A DNA stretch of 48,771 nt from Methylovulum sp. Lineage in GTDB: Bacteria > Pseudomonadota > Gammaproteobacteria > Methylococcales > Methylomonadaceae. The stretch spans positions 1 to 48,771 of the forward strand of contig JAQTQZ010000024.1 of assembly GCA_028712695.1 (NCBI GenBank), given 5' to 3'. Positions 20,873-28,980 of the stretch are shown piece by piece (within the stretch, counting starts at the first letter, position 1; the number at the start of each line of letters is the position of its first letter). A program made the position numbers and the translations under genes. The notes under the pieces are model-generated. The model had not been told where the DNA came from and ran no database searches. It was given only the letters and a program-made list of their open reading frames with translations.

Positions 20873-20956
20873 GCTTTGGTAAGGCGCGACAACCGGTTAT
20901 CGATTATGCCGGTCAATCAAGCGCAATGGGAATTCATACTTAGGATTTGGTCATAA
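20873..20956 (+). pseudogene. Duplicated 3' fragment of an EVE-domain gene
   Basis: This stretch reads ALVRRDNRLSIMPVNQAQWE then FILRIWS and a stop. It aligns codon by codon with the end of the intact EVE gene (18701-18781, ALVRRGNRLSIMPVSGEQWG). DNA identity is high at the start and falls toward the end. No upstream part of the gene is present. It shows that the propeller gene lies between two copies of the EVE 3' end. Confidence 0.85.
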
Positions 20957-20973
20957 ATAATTTCCCGACATTC

Positions 20974-21006
20974 AGACCTAGCAGGTTTCAAAAACCTGCC
21001 AGGTCT
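20974..21006. repeat. Palindromic intergenic element
   Basis: AGACCTAGCAGGTTT pairs with AAACCTGCCAGGTCT with a single mismatch around three bases. Elements with ACCTGNCAGGTTT arms are common dispersed repeats in several bacterial groups (general knowledge). The remaining bases from 21007 to 21208 show nothing else I can support. Confidence 0.65.
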
Positions 21007-21208
21007 CTGCGGTCTCAATGATAATTTCGGGATGTTATTTTTAGCCAAATCCTTAATATGAAATAGCAGGACGCCGCACCATACAAACACAAAAGCCAGC
21101 AAAGTAAACGGTTACTGTTTTTGAGCTGCCTAAAACCCAACCATTGGCATGGCAAGCATGCCGTTAATCCCCAACTGTTATGAAGCAACCGGCACTGAAC
21201 CCTATTGC

Positions 21209-21403
21209 TTACTCTTTGGGTTTATCATTTTGATCCCTGATGTATTGGTCAAAATGCCGGTTTGCCGCCTCAAAACACCTCGCCCTTTCGTTGCTGTCCG
21301 CCAATTTTGTGCATTCATTTTGGCGTGCGCCCTGAGCCACCCCATACAACGTCTGGGCAGAGCACCCTTGTAACAAACAACAACTGATGATTATCGCCCT
21401 CAT
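21209..21403 (-). CDS. Small probable lipoprotein
   Basis: A 64-residue protein with a short hydrophobic start (MRAIIISCCLLQGC), in which Cys14 could be lipidated although the Gln at position -2 is unusual. The mature part has the pattern GARQNECTKLADSNERARCFEAANRHFDQYIRDQ, with two cysteines. It resembles small proteobacterial lipoproteins of unknown function that share an RxNxC...ERxRC...Y(D/E)xY arrangement. AGGAGA lies just before the ATG. The gene starts 33 bases after the ilvA stop on the same strand and may be co-transcribed. Moderate certainty that it is real. Confidence 0.6.
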   Translation of the reverse strand: MRAIIISCCLLQGCSAQTLYGVAQGARQNECTKLADSNERARCFEAANRHFDQYIRDQNDKPKE

Positions 21404-21436
21404 ACTCTCCTGCCCCTTATTTGCATTGGATAACCT

Positions 21437-22960
21437 CTAGCGCATCCCGCCCGAAAACAGCCGGTACGCCGGATTGTCGGTTTGCTCTGCATAGACAAAA
21501 CCGGAATCGTGCAGGCATTGTTCAAAAACTTGCTGTTCTGCTTGGGGCATCTGCATGCCCATCAATACCTTGCCGAACGCCGCGCCATGATTTCGGTAAT
21601 GGAACAGGCTGATGTTCCAACGCCCGCCGAGTTCAGTCAGGAACTTTAACAAAGCACCGGGGCGTTCGGGAAACTCAATGCTGTAGATGATTTCGTTCAA
21701 TTCACGCGGGGCATGGCCGCCGACCATATAACGGATGTGTTCCTTGGCCAATTCGTTGGCGGTCATGTCGGTGACTTGAAAACCTTGCTGTTGTAATTGC
21801 GCAATGAGTGTCGCCCGGTCCGATTCCAGCCCACTGCTGGAGATGCCGACAAAAACCTGCGCCATCTTGGCATCAAAATAACGATAATTGAATTCGGTGA
21901 TGCTGCGCCCGCCCAACAAGTTACAGAACTTTAAAAAACTGCCGGGCGTTTCCGGAATGCTGACCGCCAGCAAAATTTCGCGGTGCTCGCCGACTTGCGC
22001 ACGTTCGGCAACATAACGCAACCGGTCGAAGTTGATATTGGCACCGCTGTCTATGGCAATCAACGTTTGGCCTGTTATTTGCCCGCGTTCGACATATTTT
22101 TTTAAGCCGGCGGTCGCCAACGCACCGGCAGGCTCGGCAATCGACCGTGTATCATCAAAAATATCCTTGATTGCCGCGCAGATTTCATCGGTGCTGACCG
22201 TAATAACTTCATCAACATAGCTTTGCGCCAGACGGAATGGCTCTTCGCCGACTTGCTTGACGGCAACGCCATCGGCAAACAAACCAACCTGGTCGATAAC
22301 CACGCGGCTGCCCGCTTGCAACGCACGGTTAAGGCAATCGGCATCATCAGGTTCCACGCCAATAATTTTCACTTCGGGGCGCACAAATTTTGTGTAGACA
22401 GCGATACCCGCAATCAGCCCGCCGCCGCCTACCGGCACAAAAATCACCTCTAACTCGCCCGTCTGCTGCCGAAGTATTTCCATAGCAACCGTCCCCTGCC
22501 CTGCAATGACATCAGGATCATCGTAAGGATGGATAAACACCAGGCCTTTTTCCTTGGCCAATTGATTAGCATGGGTATAAGCCTCGCTGTAGGAATCGCC
22601 GAACAGGACAATATCCGCGCCCATGCTTTTAACGGATTTGATTTTAATTTCCGGCGTGGTGGTAGGCATGACAATCAAGGCTTTTATGTCCAGCCGTTTG
22701 GCGGATAGCGCCACGCCTTGGGCATGATTGCCTGCCGATGCGGCAATGACACCTTGGCTACGCTGTTGCTTATCCAACATCGCCATTTTGTTGTACGCGC
22801 CACGCAACTTAAACGAAAACACCGACTGCAAATCTTCCCGTTTTAAAAACACGCTATTGCCCAGACGTTCTGACAATAAAGGCGCGTAATCCAGCGGGGT
22901 TTCTATGGCGACATCGTAAACTTTGGCGCGTAATATCTTTTCTATATATTTTTGAGGCAT
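21437..22960 (-). CDS. ilvA: Threonine ammonia-lyase, biosynthetic
   Basis: PLP enzyme converting threonine to 2-oxobutyrate, the first step toward isoleucine. 507 residues (E. coli 514). The PLP lysine is Lys51 in SVFSFKLRGAYNKM, with ASAGNHAQGVA and the phosphate-binding PVGGGGLIAGIA. The C-terminal third carries two ACT-like regulatory domains, beginning REILLAVSIPETPGSFLKFC and EIIYSIEFPERPGALLKFL, which in the family give feedback inhibition by isoleucine. MPQKYIEKILRAKVYDVA at 22960 is the expected start, though without a strong ribosome site. It is divergent from rpiA with 83 bases between. Confidence 0.96.
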   Translation of the reverse strand: MPQKYIEKILRAKVYDVAIETPLDYAPLLSERLGNSVFLKREDLQSVFSFKLRGAYNKMAMLDKQQRSQGVIAASAGNHAQGVALSAKRLDIKALIVMPTTTPEIKIKSVKSMGADIVLFGDSYSEAYTHANQLAKEKGLVFIHPYDDPDVIAGQGTVAMEILRQQTGELEVIFVPVGGGGLIAGIAVYTKFVRPEVKIIGVEPDDADCLNRALQAGSRVVIDQVGLFADGVAVKQVGEEPFRLAQSYVDEVITVSTDEICAAIKDIFDDTRSIAEPAGALATAGLKKYVERGQITGQTLIAIDSGANINFDRLRYVAERAQVGEHREILLAVSIPETPGSFLKFCNLLGGRSITEFNYRYFDAKMAQVFVGISSSGLESDRATLIAQLQQQGFQVTDMTANELAKEHIRYMVGGHAPRELNEIIYSIEFPERPGALLKFLTELGGRWNISLFHYRNHGAAFGKVLMGMQMPQAEQQVFEQCLHDSGFVYAEQTDNPAYRLFSGGMR

Positions 22961-23043
22961 TTTTAAAAATCGGCTGAAGAATCCTAGGTTCTGCGGTATT
23001 ATCGCACACCCTTTATACTCTTTAACCACCGGAGAACTTTAAA

Positions 23044-23697
23044 ATGACCCAAGATGAATTAAAACAAAAAGTCGCCCAAGCCGCCCTGCCTTACGTGAAA
23101 GATGTGGGCATCATCGGCGTAGGGACAGGTTCTACCATCAGGTACTTCATTGATGCGTTGGCTGATTTTCGGGCTGATATTGAAGGCGCGGTATCAAGCT
23201 CCGAGTCCAGCTCTGAGCAACTGAGAAAAGTCGGCATTCCCGTATTGGATCTGAATGCAGTCGGCACGTTGGAAGTCTATGTCGATGGCGCTGACGAAAT
23301 CAACCCATTGAAACAACTGATTAAAGGCGGCGGCGCGGCATTGACCCGCGAAAAAATCATTGCTGCAGCCAGCAAACAATTTGTTTGCATTGCCGATGGT
23401 TCCAAATGCGTGGACGTACTGGGCGCCTTCCCATTGCCTATTGAAGTGATCCCCATGGCAAGAAGCTATGTCGCAAGAGAGTTGGTTAAGCTAGGCGGCC
23501 AACCCGTTTGGCGGGAAAACTGCGTGACAGACAACCATAATCACATTATCGACGTCCATAACCTAAACATTATGGAGCCGATCAAGCTGGAGCAAACTAT
23601 CAATAATATAGTCGGCGTGGTGTGTGTGGGTATTTTTGCAATGCGCCCTGCCGACGTGGTATTGGTCAGCAAAGGTGATGAGATAATCACGTTGTAA
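23044..23697 (+). CDS. rpiA: Ribose-5-phosphate isomerase A
   Basis: Interconverts ribose 5-phosphate and ribulose 5-phosphate in the pentose phosphate pathway; in methanotrophs it also serves formaldehyde assimilation by the ribulose monophosphate cycle (inference for this organism). 217 residues, standard length. Motifs are GTGSTIRYF (27-35), [17 protein letters not shown] (80-86) and [11 protein letters not shown] (94-104) with the catalytic Glu103. It ends with the usual [25 protein letters not shown] precedes the ATG. It is divergent from ilvA. Confidence 0.97.
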   Translation: MTQDELKQKVAQAALPYVKDVGIIGVGTGSTIRYFIDALADFRADIEGAVSSSESSSEQLRKVGIPVLDLNAVGTLEVYVDGADEINPLKQLIKGGGAALTREKIIAAASKQFVCIADGSKCVDVLGAFPLPIEVIPMARSYVARELVKLGGQPVWRENCVTDNHNHIIDVHNLNIMEPIKLEQTINNIVGVVCVGIFAMRPADVVLVSKGDEIITL

Positions 23698-23769
23698 GAA
23701 CACATCTTTATTAAAGTATATTTAGACATATACTTTGAACAGTCATTTTTACGGCTTTTATATTCTTTC

Positions 23770-23844
23770 GTAGGGTATGCACCGCGTACCTTTTGCATTG
23801 ATTTTTATATTAATTTTATAAAAGGTACGCGGTGCGTACCCTAC
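23770..23844. repeat. Large imperfect palindrome between rpiA and ftsH
   Basis: The arms GTAGGGTATGCACCGCGTAC(CTTTT) from 23770 and the reverse-complementary AAAAGGTACGCGGTGCGTAC(CCTAC) ending at 23844 pair over 25 bases with one mismatch. The loop of about 25 bases is AT-rich. Elements of the GTAGGGTACGC type are likely dispersed repeats; a half-copy appears at 18887-18906. Confidence 0.8.
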
Positions 23845-23845
23845 A

Positions 23846-23875
23846 TAAAAAAAGGGGGGCTGAAAGCCCCCCTAC
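23846..23875 (-). terminator. Rho-independent terminator of ftsH
   Basis: GGGGGGCT-GAA-AGCCCCCC at 23855-23873 forms an 8-bp GC stem with a three-base loop. On the minus strand it is followed by a run of seven U residues (complement of the A-run at 23847-23853). It lies 13 bases beyond the ftsH stop. Confidence 0.85.
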
Positions 23876-23887
23876 AATGAGCGCACC

Positions 23888-25813
23888 TCAAACTTGTCCG
23901 GCAGGTTTATTTTTGGTGATATTAGTTTTTACTGATTTAGCATCAACCGTCCCAGCCTTTTCCTGCGTATTAACATTTGCCATATTGGACTGATCATTGT
24001 CGTCTTTTGGCGGCTGTGGGTCTTTACCCGCCATTAATGTGTCAATTTGATCTTTGTCAATGGTTTCCCATTTCATCAAAGCGTCAGCCATTTTATGAAG
24101 GATACCGATATTTTCTTGTAAGATGGTTTCCGCGCGTTGGTAATTACGGTCAATCACCGCCCTTATTTCATCATCGATTTGATGGGCGACATTATTAGAA
24201 ACCTTACTGCCTTGCGAGCCCGGATAACCCATAAAAGGTTGGCCGCTTTCTTCGCCATAGACTAGCGGGCCCAGCTTGTCGGAAAATCCCCAGCGGGTGA
24301 CCATATTGCGGGCCAATTCCGTCGCCCGTTCAATATCGTTTGACGCCCCTGTTGTGACCCGGTCACCACCATAAATCATCAGCTCGGCAATCCGACCACC
24401 AAACAAACTGGCTATTTGGCTTTCCAGTTTGCGTTTGCTGGCGCTATATTGGTCTTGTTCAGGTAAGAACATCGTAATGCCCAAAGCCCGGCCTCTCGGC
24501 ATGATGCTCACTTTATAGACAGGGTCGTGATCAGGCGACATCTGCCCAACGATACAGTGGCCCGCTTCATGGTAAGCCGTCAATAGCTTGTCATCTTCGG
24601 TCATCACCATGGTATGCCGTTCAGCACCCATTAGGATCTTGTCTTTGGCCCTTTCAAGATCGCTCATGGCCACTTCTTTCTTATTGCTACGCGCGGCAAG
24701 CAATGCGGCTTCATTAACTATATTGGCAAGTTCTGCACCAGAAAAACCCGGCGTTCCACGCGCAATGTATTTCAATTCCACATCCTCTGCGACGGGCACT
24801 TTCTTAATATGCACATTAAGGATTTGCTCGCGGCCACGGACATCGGGCAAGCCAACATTCACCTGACGGTCAAAACGGCCCGGCCTCAGCAAGGCTTTGT
24901 CAAGCACATCGGCACGGTTAGTTGCAGCAATCACGATGACGCCTTCATTACCACTAAAACCATCCATTTCAACCAGTAATTGGTTAAGGGTTTGTTCGCG
25001 CTCTTCGTTGCCCATAGAGGCACCACTACGTTGTCGACCCACCGCATCAATCTCGTCAATAAAGATGATGCACGGTGCGTGTTCTTTGGCTTGGGCGAAC
25101 ATATCCCTTACCCGTGAGGCACCGACACCGACGAACATTTCGACAAAGTCAGAACCTGAAATAGTAAAGAACTTAACCCCCGCCTCACCCGCTATCGCCC
25201 TGGCGATCAGCGTCTTACCCGTGCCTGGAGGCCCCACCATTAAAATGCCGCGCGGTATTTGACCGCCAAGTTTTTGGAATTTTTGTGGGTCGGCAAGAAA
25301 GTCAACCAATTCGGCAACATCTTCCTTGGCTTCTTCACAGCCAGCGACATCAGCAAATGTGGCTGTCTTTTTGTCCTCTTCAAGCATCTTGGCTTTGCTT
25401 TTACCAAAATTGCTGCCGCCTAAACCGCCGCCGCCCTGCATTCTGCGCATATAAATAATCCATACGATTATCAGCAATAGCATTGGAAACCATGAGATAA
25501 AAATCTGCATAAACAATGATTGCTGTACAGGGGGTGTCGTTCTGATCTGCACTTTAGCGTTCAGCAGATCATCAATCAAATGCGGGTCGCCAGGGTTGAA
25601 AGTTTCGTATTCTATGCCTGACGATGAGCGGACTTTAATAAGCTGGCCGTTGATTTCAACACGGTCAATCTGACCATTCTTCACTTTTCCAATAAAATCA
25701 GAATAAGCCAAAGACTCCTGTAACACCGGCGTCGAATTTAATCTGTTATATATTAGAAAACCACCCGTCAAAACAATCCCCCAAAGCAGCGCGGTCACTA
25801 TATATTTTTTCAT
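23888..25813 (-). CDS. ftsH: ATP-dependent zinc metalloprotease FtsH
   Basis: Membrane-anchored AAA+ protease that degrades misfolded membrane proteins and short-lived regulators. The 641 residues match E. coli (about 644). The N-terminal helix [17 protein letters not shown], a periplasmic segment and the second helix near [18 protein letters not shown] are visible. The AAA domain follows: Walker A GPPGTGKT near 194-201, Walker [15 protein letters not shown] and an arginine-finger region [20 protein letters not shown]. The zinc site HEAGH is at 415-419. The ATG at 25813 is chosen because AGGAG lies 7 bases upstream; the ATG at 25819 is too close to it. It stands alone with its own terminator, without rlmE or folP neighbours, so it may be a second ftsH copy. 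Confidence 0.95.
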   Translation of the reverse strand: MKKYIVTALLWGIVLTGGFLIYNRLNSTPVLQESLAYSDFIGKVKNGQIDRVEINGQLIKVRSSSGIEYETFNPGDPHLIDDLLNAKVQIRTTPPVQQSLFMQIFISWFPMLLLIIVWIIYMRRMQGGGGLGGSNFGKSKAKMLEEDKKTATFADVAGCEEAKEDVAELVDFLADPQKFQKLGGQIPRGILMVGPPGTGKTLIARAIAGEAGVKFFTISGSDFVEMFVGVGASRVRDMFAQAKEHAPCIIFIDEIDAVGRQRSGASMGNEEREQTLNQLLVEMDGFSGNEGVIVIAATNRADVLDKALLRPGRFDRQVNVGLPDVRGREQILNVHIKKVPVAEDVELKYIARGTPGFSGAELANIVNEAALLAARSNKKEVAMSDLERAKDKILMGAERHTMVMTEDDKLLTAYHEAGHCIVGQMSPDHDPVYKVSIMPRGRALGITMFLPEQDQYSASKRKLESQIASLFGGRIAELMIYGGDRVTTGASNDIERATELARNMVTRWGFSDKLGPLVYGEESGQPFMGYPGSQGSKVSNNVAHQIDDEIRAVIDRNYQRAETILQENIGILHKMADALMKWETIDKDQIDTLMAGKDPQPPKDDNDQSNMANVNTQEKAGTVDAKSVKTNITKNKPAGQV

Positions 25814-26003
25814 TTTCATCTCCTGATCCACTAAAGATCATCTATTTGCGTTACGGCAGCATCAATTTTGCAACATCCGACTTTTCTACGCTGCCATGTC
25901 GATTGTTTATTAAAACACTCGGTTTTCAAGAAAATCATATTCTTTTTAAATTCAAAAGTCTTTTAGATAATTTGATTTTTTATAAAATACTTATAACCCG
26001 GCA

Positions 26004-27356
26004 TCATAAAAAATAGCTCAATTCCTGACCATAATTAAGTTTGATTTTATTAAGGGCTATTGCTTGAATTTGCCTAACCCGTTCACGGGTCAAATTAAGT
26101 TCCGCGCCAATTTCTTGTAACGTCATTTCCTTGTCTGAATCAACCCCAAAATGGCTACAAATCACTTTCGCTTCACGTGGCGACAACGCTTCAATGGCTT
26201 TAACCAATAACTCTTCCAAGTTAGAAGCCGCAATCATTTTAAAAGGATGAGTAAAAACCTGTTGTTCTAAAAAATCAATGGGGGCAAATACGCTTTCTTC
26301 ATCGTCAGATATTTCCAGCGATATGGCGGATTGGGAAATAGATAAGATTGTGTTTATCTCGCTATCGGATAGTTGAGTGTAATTCGCCAAGTCTTTTACG
26401 GAAGGCTCTTTACCGGTTTTAGCAATCAGTTCCTCTTTGGCACGATAAACTTTATTGACGGTTGCAACCTGTCCGCAAGGCACCCTGACCACACGTTCGC
26501 AACGCGATAATGCCCTGGAAATGGCTTGCCTGATCCAATAACCGGCATAAGTTGAAAATTGAAACCCCAAACGGTAATCAAACCTGTCGACAGCTTTTAA
26601 CAAGCCGGTTTGGCCTTCCTGCACCAAATCATCAAAATCTAAAAAACCACCTTTGTATTGATTAGCGATAAACAGCACCAATTTAGAATTGGCAGAGGCT
26701 AACTGCTGCCTTGCTTTAAGCCATAATTGCTCGGCAACGACCATGTCTGCAAACAGGCTTTTCATTTCAGCGCCGGATAGGAAATGACACTGTTTATCAA
26801 TCCCCCTAAGCTGTAAGGTTTCAAAAAAAGCAGCCAGCTTTGATGCTTTTGCAGCATGATGCGTCAACCCTTGTAATCGTTTGGTGATTACATCCGTATG
26901 ATCCGGCGATGGTTTATATCCCCTAAGTTTATAAGCATGGCCAATTATCCCCGCCAATTGAGTCAGATCGCTAAAAGAAAATGGAAATTGCTGCAAGGCG
27001 ATTGTAAGCGCCTGTTTATTTTCGGTATAAGCAGGTGTGTTTATGCCTTCGTCAACAAGCGTCTGCAGCAAAACTTCATAGCGACCCCTTATAATAGCAA
27101 GCGTTTCTGACGCCTCTGCTTTGCCTACTGAACCCTCATCTTGCCCATTGATAAAACTGTCTTGTTGACATTCATTGAGCAACCACAAGGCAGTTATAGG
27201 AAAACAGCATAAGCAATTGATAAGATTATTTTTTTCAGTTATCAAATAATGGAAAAACTGAATATTTCCAGGCTTGGGACTATTTTTTGGCACCCTATTA
27301 TTAGCCGCCGATACGGTTAATTTTTTGTTTGACAACTGCTCAGTTAAATATGCCAT
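26004..27356 (-). CDS. Sigma-70-family RNA polymerase sigma factor (divergent, RpoD-like layout)
   Basis: A 450-residue sigma factor. Region 2 spans about 222-290 (SKLVLFIANQYKGG, FDDLVQEGQTGLLKAVDRFD, FSTYAGYWIRQAISRAL). Region 3 is about 295-350, and region 4 is about 389-440, with the helix-turn-helix MTLQEIGAELNLTRERVRQI. The N-terminal half is unusual: a region 1.2-like piece (about 35-65, containing CLCC) and then a long spacer (about 70-220), as in RpoD, but with no obvious sequence likeness to RpoD. The ATG at 27356 is preferred over the GTG one codon earlier. Its role is probably an alternative (group 2-like) factor; the regulon is unknown. Confidence 0.9.
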   Translation of the reverse strand: MAYLTEQLSNKKLTVSAANNRVPKNSPKPGNIQFFHYLITEKNNLINCLCCFPITALWLLNECQQDSFINGQDEGSVGKAEASETLAIIRGRYEVLLQTLVDEGINTPAYTENKQALTIALQQFPFSFSDLTQLAGIIGHAYKLRGYKPSPDHTDVITKRLQGLTHHAAKASKLAAFFETLQLRGIDKQCHFLSGAEMKSLFADMVVAEQLWLKARQQLASANSKLVLFIANQYKGGFLDFDDLVQEGQTGLLKAVDRFDYRLGFQFSTYAGYWIRQAISRALSRCERVVRVPCGQVATVNKVYRAKEELIAKTGKEPSVKDLANYTQLSDSEINTILSISQSAISLEISDDEESVFAPIDFLEQQVFTHPFKMIAASNLEELLVKAIEALSPREAKVICSHFGVDSDKEMTLQEIGAELNLTRERVRQIQAIALNKIKLNYGQELSYFL

Positions 27357-27755
27357 CACACCACATCCTCATAACAGGGTACTTTTAAATAAAATTGACC
27401 AAACACTGCTTAAATTATCGAATATTAAGACAAAGTACAGCTTAATTAGTTTTGAACAGGAACTTTAAACTTACTGGCTTGACCATTGTTTGCTTTTTGA
27501 TTTTAACCAGAATGTAACAATCCACCCTCAACCTGTCAATATATAATTATACAAAACATGAACAACATTAAATAAAAATCACTAACCACACTTAATCCTG
27601 CTTATACAACATGGCTAGCAGCCATCAACCGCATGGTTAAAATGACCTAATGAATTTAGGAGAATATGTTTGTTCATTTTTTGAACAGGTTATAATGGAC
27701 TTTGCTGTTTAAACGCAGGTACTTATAGAGTTGCAGTGCAATTTAAGGGGCGGGA
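27357..27755. other. 399-base divergent intergenic region
   Basis: AT-rich region between the sigma factor and the stress protein gene. It holds the stress-protein promoter (next entry). The remainder, from 27357 to about 27660, shows no gene, and I see no clear promoter for the sigma factor. Confidence 0.5.
27670..27696 (+). promoter_or_regulatory. Promoter of the universal stress protein gene with overlapping palindrome
   Basis: TATAAT at 27691-27696 is a perfect -10 box. TGTTCA-TTTTT-TGAACA at 27671-27687 is a perfect palindrome that covers the -35 position (TTGTTC at 27670-27675, 15-base spacing, or a variant). This is the classic layout of a repressor or activator site on a promoter. 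The regulator is unknown; the site does not match the FNR consensus. Confidence 0.6.
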
Positions 27756-28199
27756 ATGAAAAATTATGATCATATTTTATTGGCAGCTGATTTTTTTAAT
27801 GAAAATCAGGTTGTTATCAATAAGGCAAAAAGCTTGGCCGATAAGTATCAGGCAAGACTAAGCATCGTCCATGTAGTGGACAGCATACCCATTACTGATG
27901 CGGGCTATGGGGGAGACATCCCTTTTGACCTTGATTTGACAGCAGAATTAATGGCAATAGCGAAAAAAAAACTGCTTGCGCTCGCAGAAGAACTGACCAT
28001 CAATAGCAGCGACACATGGCTGGAAATAGGTAGCCCGAAAACAGAAATTGTTAGGATTGCCAATGAAACTCAAGTTGATTTAATCGTACTTGGTTCACAT
28101 GGCCGACATGGCATTGCCTTATTGCTGGGCTCGACTGCAAACGGTGTTTTGCACCATGCCCAATGCGACGTTTTAGCGGTGCGCCTGCAGGACAATTAA
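27756..28199 (+). CDS. Universal stress protein, UspA family
   Basis: A 147-residue single-domain UspA-family protein, cytoplasmic, usually induced by starvation or other stress. It starts with the typical strand YDHILLAADFF. It ends with VDLIVLGSHGRHGIALLLGS and TANGVLHHAQCDVLAVR, the glycine-rich nucleotide-binding loop of the family; spacing in the loop is one residue shorter than the archaeal ATP-binding prototype. GGGGCGGGA precedes the ATG. Its promoter has a strong -10 box and a palindrome. Confidence 0.92.
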   Translation: MKNYDHILLAADFFNENQVVINKAKSLADKYQARLSIVHVVDSIPITDAGYGGDIPFDLDLTAELMAIAKKKLLALAEELTINSSDTWLEIGSPKTEIVRIANETQVDLIVLGSHGRHGIALLLGSTANGVLHHAQCDVLAVRLQDN

Positions 28200-28249
28200 A
28201 AACAACGCAAATCCCCTTGCCAAATCCAGACGCACATATTGAAAATGTC

Positions 28250-28297
28250 TTATCTTACAATCCATACTGCCTGCTAAAATCAGCGACTGTAAGATAA
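28250..28297. repeat. Inverted repeat ahead of the TM2 gene
   Basis: TTATCTTACA (28250-28259) and TGTAAGATAA (28288-28297) are perfect 10-bp arms separated by 28 bases. It lies 50-97 bases before the TM2 gene start and 50 bases after the stress protein stop. Two binding half-sites or a stem-loop are possible; no T-run follows. Confidence 0.6.
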
Positions 28298-28346
28298 CTA
28301 TCTGAAAATAAAAACAATAATTCCTTAAACTAAAGGAGAGGGTTAA

Positions 28347-28763
28347 ATGATTGGCCACATTGAAAGTTACGATGCCGATAACCAAACAGGTGTTATAAAG
28401 AGTGATGACAGTTTTTTTTCATTTCACATAGATGATTGGATGGCGCACGTACCACCAGACCAAGGGGATGATGTCAATTTTGATGTCAAAGAGGAAAATA
28501 CGGCATACCACATCGATCTGGTTGGCGCTTATTTGGAAAAGCCCAAAGCGGTAAAATATAAATATCTTGCAGCTTTTTTAGCATTGCTTTTGGGTTTTGC
28601 TGGAGCCCACCGGTTTTACTTAGGTTATTACAAGATTGCCCTTGCCCAACTTGCCTTCACCCTAATAACACAGGGATATGGTGTGCTTTGGGGATTTATT
28701 GAAGCAGTCCTGCTATTTGGCGGACAAATGAATAAAGACGCCAAGGGTCGGCCATTAAAATAA
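28347..28763 (+). CDS. TM2 domain protein with cold-shock-like N-terminus
   Basis: A 138-residue protein. Residues 1-55 resemble a cold-shock/OB-fold segment (GHIESYDADNQTGVIKSDDSFFSFHIDDW), with the G-x-I and F-x-F spacing seen in nucleic-acid-binding cold-shock proteins. Residues about 70-130 form a TM2 domain: two helices around GFAGAHRFYLGYYKIALAQL and the ending KDAKGRPLK. The N-terminal part would be cytoplasmic, so the protein could tether RNA or DNA near the membrane (inference). GGAGAGGG gives a strong ribosome site. Confidence 0.85.
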   Translation: MIGHIESYDADNQTGVIKSDDSFFSFHIDDWMAHVPPDQGDDVNFDVKEENTAYHIDLVGAYLEKPKAVKYKYLAAFLALLLGFAGAHRFYLGYYKIALAQLAFTLITQGYGVLWGFIEAVLLFGGQMNKDAKGRPLK

Positions 28764-28980
28764 CCATCTCCGCATAAGCGCCGGGTAGCGCCCAAGAAAA
28801 GCCAACTAATGGCTTGATCATCACCGCGCTACCCGTAACGCCTTCGATCATGCCGCACAACAAATAGCGCCAAACACAGACACCCCATACACACAGGTGC
28901 TGCACCCCAGGCATCCAAACCGTTTTCGATGCTTAAAACACGCCCAAACTGAAATCACCAACCAATAAAAGCAGGCCAAT

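Noticed and set aside
25820-26000. Heat-shock (sigma-32) promoter for ftsH
   Set aside because: A CTTGAAA can be read on the minus strand near 25922-25928, but no CCCAT-type -10 box follows at the right distance.
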